DNA of 64,000 nt from positions 418,382 to 482,381 of the forward strand of contig NZ_JAPSKV010000002.1 of assembly GCF_031181385.1 (NCBI RefSeq), in the 5' to 3' direction. The DNA is from Fredinandcohnia onubensis. Its GTDB lineage: Bacteria > Bacillota > Bacilli > Bacillales > Bacillaceae_L. This document shows, piece after piece, positions 59,300 to 64,000 of this stretch. Every line of letters begins with the position of its first letter. Within the stretch, counting starts at the first letter, position 1. The position numbers were made by a program, and so were the translations under genes. The notes under the pieces were generated by a model, which saw only the letters and a program-made list of their open reading frames with translations, was not told the DNA's origin and ran no database searches.

Positions 59300-60337
59300 A
59301 TGTGGAAAAAGATTTTTATTTTGATGCTATCTTTATCGAGTGTCTTTTGTATTACTTTTAATGAAGTTACAGTCTTATCGCAAGAGAGTGGAACACCCCT
59401 TATTGTTGAACCTCTTTACCCTGATAATCAGGTTAAAAGTGTAAAGGGTTACTTTAGATTGAAGGTTCAACCTAACCAGAAACAAACAGTAAAGGTAAAG
59501 TTAATTAACAACTTAAACGAAGAGCAGAAGATAATGATTAAACCAGCAAATGGTTTTACTAATCCTGTTGGCGGAATGTTGTACAGCGAATCACTTGAAT
59601 CAGATAATTCCATTTTGTTGGAGGACGGAATAAAATTGGCACCTAATCTTAAAGTTGAGTCAGAGATTATATTAAAGCCGAAAGAAACAAGAGTAATTGC
59701 AATTGACATTATTGTTCCAAATATAGACAGAGGAACTATCTTAGGTGCTGTTAGGTTTATTACAGAAGGAAAAACAAATGAAGAAATGGTTGAGGCAAAT
59801 GAAGGAGAAGCAAATTTTGTTTTAAAAACAGAAACAGTTTATGCCATAGCAGTTCAATTGGATCTTCCAATCGCCACTAATCCTAATTTTTCGTTAGGAA
59901 ATGCAGGTTTTAGTCCTGAGGGTCCAAGCGTGATTATAGAAATGACAAATGATGCACAAATGATTCAAGAAAATATTTCTGGCGAATACCAAATTGAAGA
60001 TTCAGAAGGTAATCAACTGTTTGAAGGTAAAATTAACCCTTTTAAAATGGCTCCAAAAACACAGATTCGTCACCCACTCCCATGGAATTATGAAACCTTG
60101 GAGCCAGGTGATTATACACTTTATGCAAAAATAAATGTTAATAATAACGAAGTCGTAACCGAGGAAGAAATCTCAATAGGTAATAAACAGGTTGATGAGT
60201 ATGTAGAAAGGAATCAACCGATTGTTCCTCAGGGAGAGGCAAAGGAAGGTATCCCTATTTGGGTTTGGATTATTTCTGGATCCATTGTACTTGCAGGATT
60301 GATGTTTATGTTAGGAAGAAGGAAAAAAACAAGTTAA
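59300..60337 (+). CDS. WxL-interacting membrane protein (DUF916 and DUF3324)
   Basis: 345 residues, ATG at 59300 with AAAGGAGG. There is a signal peptide to about 27. The DUF916 peptidoglycan-binding domain spans about 35-155 (Y-F-R-L-K-V-Q-P-N-Q-K-Q-T-V and the G-T-I-L-G-A-V-R-F edge), and the DUF3324 host-binding-type domain about 165-300. A C-terminal membrane span at about 312-335 is followed by R-R-K-K-T-S. This is the layout of WxLIP proteins, which hold WxL proteins at the envelope in enterococci and listeria. It is divergent from the module-WxL gene. Confidence 0.92.
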   Translation: MWKKIFILMLSLSSVFCITFNEVTVLSQESGTPLIVEPLYPDNQVKSVKGYFRLKVQPNQKQTVKVKLINNLNEEQKIMIKPANGFTNPVGGMLYSESLESDNSILLEDGIKLAPNLKVESEIILKPKETRVIAIDIIVPNIDRGTILGAVRFITEGKTNEEMVEANEGEANFVLKTETVYAIAVQLDLPIATNPNFSLGNAGFSPEGPSVIIEMTNDAQMIQENISGEYQIEDSEGNQLFEGKINPFKMAPKTQIRHPLPWNYETLEPGDYTLYAKINVNNNEVVTEEEISIGNKQVDEYVERNQPIVPQGEAKEGIPIWVWIISGSIVLAGLMFMLGRRKKTS

Positions 60338-60346
60338 ATACCATAA

Positions 60347-60634
60347 GAAATACAAAATGAATATAGTCTAAATAATAGTGAAATAAAAGCCTTTCTTTTT
60401 TACTGTGATGTTATTGATCGAACACCAGAGATTGTATTCGATGAAGGAATTGATACTTCTATTGCACGATGGAAATTTGAAGTTAAAAGAACAGGAAATC
60501 AAATTCTTTTAAAATCAACTGTTTCACAGTTTGGGTGTGATAATCCTAAAGAAGTATTAGAGTTCTTTGTTGTCTGTTCAAAAAATGGAACTGAACCTAC
60601 TAAAGAAAATTTTGATAATTGGATATCAGCATAA
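60347..60634 (+). pseudogene. 95-codon open frame without start codon, unknown family
   Basis: Directly behind the WxLIP gene a frame bounded by stops reads E-I-Q-N-E-Y-S-L-N-N-S, then A-F-L-F-Y-C-D-V-I-D-R-T-P-E-I and ends D-N-W-I-S-A. Codon use and composition are protein-like, but there is no ATG, GTG or TTG with a ribosome binding site near its beginning. It is probably the 3' remnant of a gene whose front was lost when the preceding DNA was joined. Confidence 0.5.
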
Positions 60635-60648
60635 ACAATTAAATTTGG

Positions 60649-60680
60649 TCCACGACTTTAGTCGATGGGCTTTTTTCTTT
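60649..60680 (+). terminator. Terminator-like hairpin
   Basis: CCACGACT and AGTCGATGG pair with one bulge, followed by a T run. It lies past the frame ending at 60634. Confidence 0.6.
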
Positions 60681-60713
60681 TCTTAAGGAATAGTTTATTT
60701 CTCTGTCGTAGTA

Positions 60714-60740
60714 TAAAAAATAGGACGGTTTCCCGTCCAA
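60714..60740 (-). terminator. Terminator after the integrase gene
   Basis: GGACGG and CCGTCC arms with a 4-base loop and a T run on the minus strand. Confidence 0.8.
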
Positions 60741-60751
60741 TTATTTCTATC

Positions 60752-61717
60752 CTAATATAACCGTTCTACTGGAGAAAACTTTTTATGATTTTCATAAACG
60801 TCTGAAGAAAACAAGTGTATATATACACGAACCATATCCATTGAAGAGTGACCCAAAATGGATTGTAATGTAAAAATATCAGCCCCACTTTGAACACTAA
60901 ATTTAGCCATACTGTGCCTATACGTATGGGGGCTACATCGCACATTCTTTATTCCTGCACGTCTGCCATACTTAGAAATAAGATTTTGCAATTGCCTTTT
61001 ACTCAATCGATCATCATCTATGGTCACAAATAAAGCACCATTTTCTTCAACTGAACCTCTTACTTTTAGATATTTCCTTAACTGTTTTTGCATTTTACTT
61101 TGTATTGGAACAGTTTGTTCTTTAGAACCCTTTGGCTCTTTTACTCGAATATTATGATCTGCCCAGTTTATATCTTAAATATCTACAGACACAATTTCTT
61201 TTGCTCTTAATCCTGTTTCTAAAAGGAGCATCCTGATTGTTAAATCTCTTATTTCCGTAAATGTAGATAAATCAGGTTGATCAAAAAGAATACGTATCTG
61301 CTCCTTAGAAAAAGTTTCAATAACTCTTCGGTTATGCTTCAATAATTTGATTTCAGTAAAAGGATTTTCTCGAACCAAATTTTCTTTTTCAAGGAAGTTT
61401 TAAAACGAACGTATTGCTCTTAACCTAGTATTGACTGTAACCTCTTTACACTCTAAAACATCAAGCAAGTACAATATAACGTTATTTTGAATAATGTTTT
61501 TTGTAATGGATGCTGGGGTTGTATCAATACCTTGGCCTTCTAGGATCTTTTTGTATTGATTTAATTCCCGTTTGTAATAAATAATCGTATGGTCTTTTAA
61601 GTTTCTGATTCTACAATCACCAATAAATCGATTAAAAGCAGACTCAAAGTTAACTACTTCAGAAATAACTTCCTCTAATGCTTCAACATCATACAACTTA
61701 TTTTTTCTTCTTGCCAC
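60752..61717 (-). pseudogene. Tyrosine recombinase/integrase gene with two in-frame TAA codons
   Basis: From GTG 61717 (GGAGAGG site) a frame of about 322 codons is interrupted at 61397-61399 (S-F-stop-N-F-L-E-K) and 61175-61177 (V-D-I-stop-D-I-N-W) without any frame change. Reading through gives a complete XerC/D-type enzyme: SAM-like DNA-binding domain (about 1-115), first catalytic Arg in L-L-E-T-G-L-R-A-K-E, H-T-Y-R, L-G-H-S-S and the nucleophile Tyr of V-R-V-Y-I-H. Two single-base changes would explain the stops. It faces away from the adjacent tRNA-Leu, the usual place for an element integrase. Confidence 0.88.
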
Positions 61718-61840
61718 GATAATTCCTCTCCTTATTCTGAAATTCATTAGGAGATGACAAGTGAAAATAAAGGAATCGTGCGTAATGATTAAGAACCAGT
61801 GCGCATTTTTCGGTGCACACGATTTTTTCTCTCCAAAACC

Positions 61841-61868
61841 AAAAAAAACTTAACCTTTTCTGGTTAAG
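61841..61868 (-). terminator. Second terminator downstream of the tRNA array
   Basis: CTTAACC and GGTTAAG arms with a long T run on the minus strand. Confidence 0.7.
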
Positions 61869-61875
61869 CCTTTCT

Positions 61876-61901
61876 AAAAACCTTGACAAATCAAGGTTTT
61901 A
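61876..61901 (-). terminator. First terminator of the rRNA/tRNA operon
   Basis: AAAACCTTGA and TCAAGGTTTT arms with a 4-base loop, directly after the last tRNA. Confidence 0.8.
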
Positions 61902-61902
61902 C

Positions 61903-61956
61903 GATACCGGTGACCAGGGTCGAACTGGTACTCCCGAAGGAACACGATTTTGAGTC
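61903..61956 (-). other. Right attachment-site repeat within tRNA-Leu(CAA)
   Basis: 3' half of the intact tRNA gene, the partner of 52072-52125. The integrase gene begins 186 bases away. Confidence 0.75.
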
Positions 61957-61986
61957 GTGCGCGTCTGCCAATTCCGCCACACCGGC
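61905..61986 (-). tRNA. tRNA-Leu(CAA)
   Basis: Seven-base acceptor (one G-T pair), anticodon loop CTCAAAA, long variable arm and intact T arm GGTTCGACCC-type sequence. CCA is not encoded. It is the last tRNA of the array and the apparent insertion target of the element to its left. Confidence 0.95.
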
Positions 61987-62016
61987 GTATATAGAAAGAA
62001 AAAAGACATCAGAAGA

Positions 62017-62102
62017 TGCCGAGGACCGGAATCGAACCGGTACGGTAGTCACCTACCGCAGGATTTTAAGTCCTGTGCGTCTGCCAGTTCCGCCACCCCG
62101 GC
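62017..62102 (-). tRNA. tRNA-Leu(TAA)
   Basis: Anticodon loop CTTAAAA between CAGGA and TCCTG, long variable arm, acceptor GCCGGGG/CCTCGGC. CCA not encoded. Confidence 0.95.
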
Positions 62103-62139
62103 AAGTCATAAAAAAGCACTTACATTCAGTTTAAAATAA

Positions 62140-62213
<74 letters not shown>

Positions 62214-62215
62214 AT

Positions 62216-62290
62216 TGGAGCGGAAGACGGGATTCGAACCCGCGACCCCCACCTTGGCAAGGTGGTGTTCTACCACTGAACTACTTCCGC
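62216..62290 (-). tRNA. tRNA-Gly(GCC)
   Basis: Anticodon loop TTGCCAA between CCACC and GGTGG; CCA encoded. Confidence 0.95.
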
Positions 62291-62314
62291 AAATTATTAA
62301 TTAAATAAAGAAAA

Positions 62315-62389
62315 TGGCTGGGCTAGCAGGATTCGAACCTACGAATGACGGAGTCAAAGTCCGTTGCCTTACCGCTTGGCTATAGCCCA
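62315..62389 (-). tRNA. tRNA-Gln(TTG)
   Basis: Anticodon loop CTTTGAC between ACGGA and TCCGT; CCA encoded. Confidence 0.95.
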
Positions 62390-62429
62390 ATGATTAGCTG
62401 CGTATCAGCAGAAACATTATAAAAAAAAA

Positions 62430-62506
62430 TGGGGCGACTGATGGGAATCGAACCCACGAATGTCGGAACCACAATCCGATGCGTTAACCACTTCGCCACA
62501 ATCGCC
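62430..62506 (-). tRNA. tRNA-His(GTG)
   Basis: Anticodon loop TTGTGGT. The extra 5' G pairs with C73, the identity element of tRNA-His. CCA encoded. Confidence 0.95.
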
Positions 62507-62516
62507 ATAATTAGAT

Positions 62517-62590
62517 TGGCAGGGGTAGTAGGAATCGAACCCACACCAAAGGTTTTGGAGACCTTCGTTCTACCTTTAAACTATACCCCT
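62517..62590 (-). tRNA. tRNA-Trp(CCA)
   Basis: Anticodon loop CTCCAAA between AAGGT and ACCTT; G73 and CCA encoded. Confidence 0.95.
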
Positions 62591-62634
62591 ATTATATATA
62601 ATATTTAAATTTAAATAAAAGGTTACTAATTAAA

Positions 62635-62719
62635 TGGTGGAGGGGGACGGATTCGAACCGCCGAACCCGGAGGGAGCGGATTTACAGTCCGCCGCGTTTA
62701 GCCACTTCGCTACCCCTCC
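62635..62719 (-). tRNA. tRNA-Tyr(GTA)
   Basis: Anticodon loop CTGTAAA, long variable arm, acceptor GGAGGGG/CCCCTCC; CCA encoded. Confidence 0.95.
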
Positions 62720-62735
62720 ACTATTAAATTAAAAA

Positions 62736-62811
<76 letters not shown>

Positions 62812-62818
62812 ATAAATA

Positions 62819-62894
62819 TGGTGGCTCAGGACGGAATCGAACCGCCGACACAAGGATTTTCAGTCCTTTGCTCTACCGACTGAGCTACTGAGCC
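62819..62894 (-). tRNA. tRNA-Phe(GAA)
   Basis: Anticodon loop CTGAAAA between AAGGA and TCCTT; CCA encoded. Confidence 0.95.
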
Positions 62895-62902
62895 ACTACA
62901 TA

Positions 62903-62978
62903 TGGCGGTCCCGACCGGGATCGAACCGGCGATCTCCTGCGTGACAGGCAGGCATGTTAACCGCTACACCACGGGACC
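62903..62978 (-). tRNA. tRNA-Asp(GTC)
   Basis: Anticodon loop CTGTCAC between CCTGC and GCAGG; G73 and CCA encoded. A broken copy of its 5' end lies at 63100-63121. Confidence 0.95.
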
Positions 62979-62987
62979 ATGTAAAAT

Positions 62988-63138
62988 TATTAAATATTCA
63001 ATGCGCAATTTCTTGCGTTGACTGTCCCTTCCTCTACAAGCTTATTCGGGAAGTTTATTCCGTCCGGACAACTCGTAGTTGATTCGATGATGTTCTGCTT
63101 GTCGCTACACCACGAGACCATTTTTATTGAATATTTCG
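62988..63138. repeat. Insert with inverted ends and a tRNA-Asp 5' fragment inside the tRNA array
   Basis: AAATATTCAAT (about 62991-63001) and ATTGAATATTT (about 63127-63137) are perfect inverted repeats bounding about 147 bases. Near the right end, 63100-63121 repeats the first 18 or so bases of tRNA-Asp (TGGTCTCGTGGTGTAGCG on the minus strand, against CCCG in the intact gene). The rest matches no tRNA. It looks like a duplication-deletion scar or a small inserted element. Confidence 0.6.
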
Positions 63139-63200
63139 TCTATTGTTTCAGAACAAATATTATATTACTATACTATTTCGTTCTAGTCAACAACTTTTTT

Positions 63201-63277
<77 letters not shown>

Positions 63278-63293
63278 ATAATGATATTTTAAA

Positions 63294-63369
63294 TGGTGGA
63301 GGATGACGGGATCGAACCGCCGACCCCCTGCTTGTAAGGCAGGTGCTCTCCCAGCTGAGCTAATCCTCC
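63294..63369 (-). tRNA. tRNA-Val(TAC)
   Basis: Anticodon loop CTTACAA between CCTGC and GCAGG; CCA encoded. Confidence 0.95.
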
Positions 63370-63373
63370 ATAA

Positions 63374-63448
63374 TGGTGACCCGTACGGGATTCGAACCCG
63401 TGTTACCGCCGTGAAAGGGCGGTGTCTTAACCGCTTGACCAACGGGCC
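63374..63448 (-). tRNA. tRNA-Glu(TTC)
   Basis: Anticodon loop CTTTCAC between CCGCC and GGCGG; CCA encoded. Confidence 0.95.
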
Positions 63449-63473
63449 AACTTACTTGTAAATATATATATAG

Positions 63474-63565
63474 TGGCGGAGAGCAAGGGATTCGAACCCT
63501 TGAGACAGTGTTGACCGCCTACACGATTTCCAATCGTGCTCCTTCGACCACTCGGACAGCTCTCC
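63474..63565 (-). tRNA. tRNA-Ser(GGA)
   Basis: Anticodon loop TTGGAAA, long variable arm; G73 and CCA encoded. Confidence 0.95.
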
Positions 63566-63568
63566 AAA

Positions 63569-63643
63569 TGGCTCCGCAGGTAGGACTCGAACCTACGACC
63601 GATCGGTTAACAGCCGATAGCTCTACCACTGAGCTACTGCGGA
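63569..63643 (-). tRNA. tRNA-Asn(GTT)
   Basis: Anticodon loop CTGTTAA between ATCGG and CCGAT; G73 and CCA encoded. It is the first tRNA after 5S, as in B. subtilis trnD. Confidence 0.95.
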
Positions 63644-63653
63644 ATGATACAAA

Positions 63654-63768
<115 letters not shown>

Positions 63769-63877
63769 ATAAAGTAAAGACAAGTATTATTATACTATCT
63801 TCAGAAAATATTTCAAGAAGAAATTTTCATTCCTTCAAAACTAGATAACGTATTTACATTCAGCTTCGAAGTATTTT

Positions 63878-64000
<123 letters not shown>

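Larger units (their letters stand above)
52072..61956. mobile_element. Decayed integrative element in tRNA-Leu(CAA), carrying a WxL/LysM surface locus
   Basis: Defined by a 54-base direct repeat of the 3' half of tRNA-Leu(CAA) at 52072-52125 and 61903-61956 (49 of 54 bases equal). The tyrosine recombinase (two in-frame stops) lies directly inside the right repeat and a truncated phage DUF771 gene near the left one. The 9.9-kb interior holds surface-protein genes, several gene remnants and no essential genes. No replication, packaging or conjugation genes were seen, so it is a relic or a simple genomic island. The boundaries are inferred from the repeats. Confidence 0.7.

Overview
The window is AT-rich and reads as a chromosome segment of a spore-forming Bacillaceae relative. 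The evidence is a tRNA array in the order of the Bacillus subtilis trnD operon behind a 23S-5S end, strong Bacillus-type ribosome binding sites, frequent TTG and GTG starts, SAM-I and guanine riboswitches, and families such as DegV, LysM/SleB, LysM/NlpC-P60 and ClpP. No genus can be fixed from sequence alone.

Layout. 1-3.7 kb: start of a hydantoinase/oxoprolinase gene, a phenylacetate-CoA ligase-like gene and a PucR-type regulator. 3.9-9.4 kb: C45 peptidase, YuzA-like protein, TetR regulator divergent from a DsbA-fold protein, pirin, then a sigma factor paired with a second-type ClpP. 9.5-18.6 kb: NhaC antiporter plus SDR, a SAM-riboswitch-controlled MetE-like methyltransferase, an EamA exporter, AbgT plus M20 amidohydrolase, and an MscS channel. 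19-22.9 kb: guanine-riboswitch NCS2 permease, a 5'-truncated membrane gene and an MFS transporter. 23.1-26.9 kb: a 52-bp palindromic tandem array followed by a complete pqqABCDE operon (minus strand), including a 24-codon pqqA. 27-39.4 kb: MATE, DAO-type oxidoreductase, meso-diaminopimelate dehydrogenase, extended ATP sulfurylase, PurC-like enzyme, LysM/SleB hydrolase, glutamate symporter and pyruvate oxidase. 39.6-51.9 kb: a 1975-residue LPXTA-anchored lamin-tail/metallophosphoesterase surface protein, DegV, MBL hydrolase, LysM-NlpC/P60 hydrolase, MDR dehydrogenase with Crp-type regulator, and DedA.

52.07-61.96 kb is interpreted as a decayed integrative element. It lies between a partial copy of tRNA-Leu(CAA) and the intact tRNA-Leu(CAA). 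Next to the intact gene is a tyrosine recombinase broken by two in-frame TAA codons, and near the other end is a truncated phage DUF771 gene. The cargo is a cell-surface locus: two WxL proteins, one WxL pseudogene, a WxL-interacting DUF916/DUF3324 membrane protein, a six-LysM protein and a DUF5667 protein.

Three proteins in this cargo, plus the LysM/SleB protein at 34.7 kb outside it, share an N-terminal unit of about 65 cytosolic-type residues followed by a K-(I/V)-M-x-G-G motif, a hydrophobic stretch and a signal-peptidase-like A-x-A site. I do not recognise this unit as a named domain. It is the best candidate in the window for something undescribed.

61.9-64 kb: sixteen tRNA genes, 5S rRNA and the 3' end of 23S rRNA, all minus strand, with one broken tRNA-Asp fragment inside the array. 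Short palindromic repeats built on GGGAC...GTCCC are scattered between genes from 3.8 to 36.1 kb.
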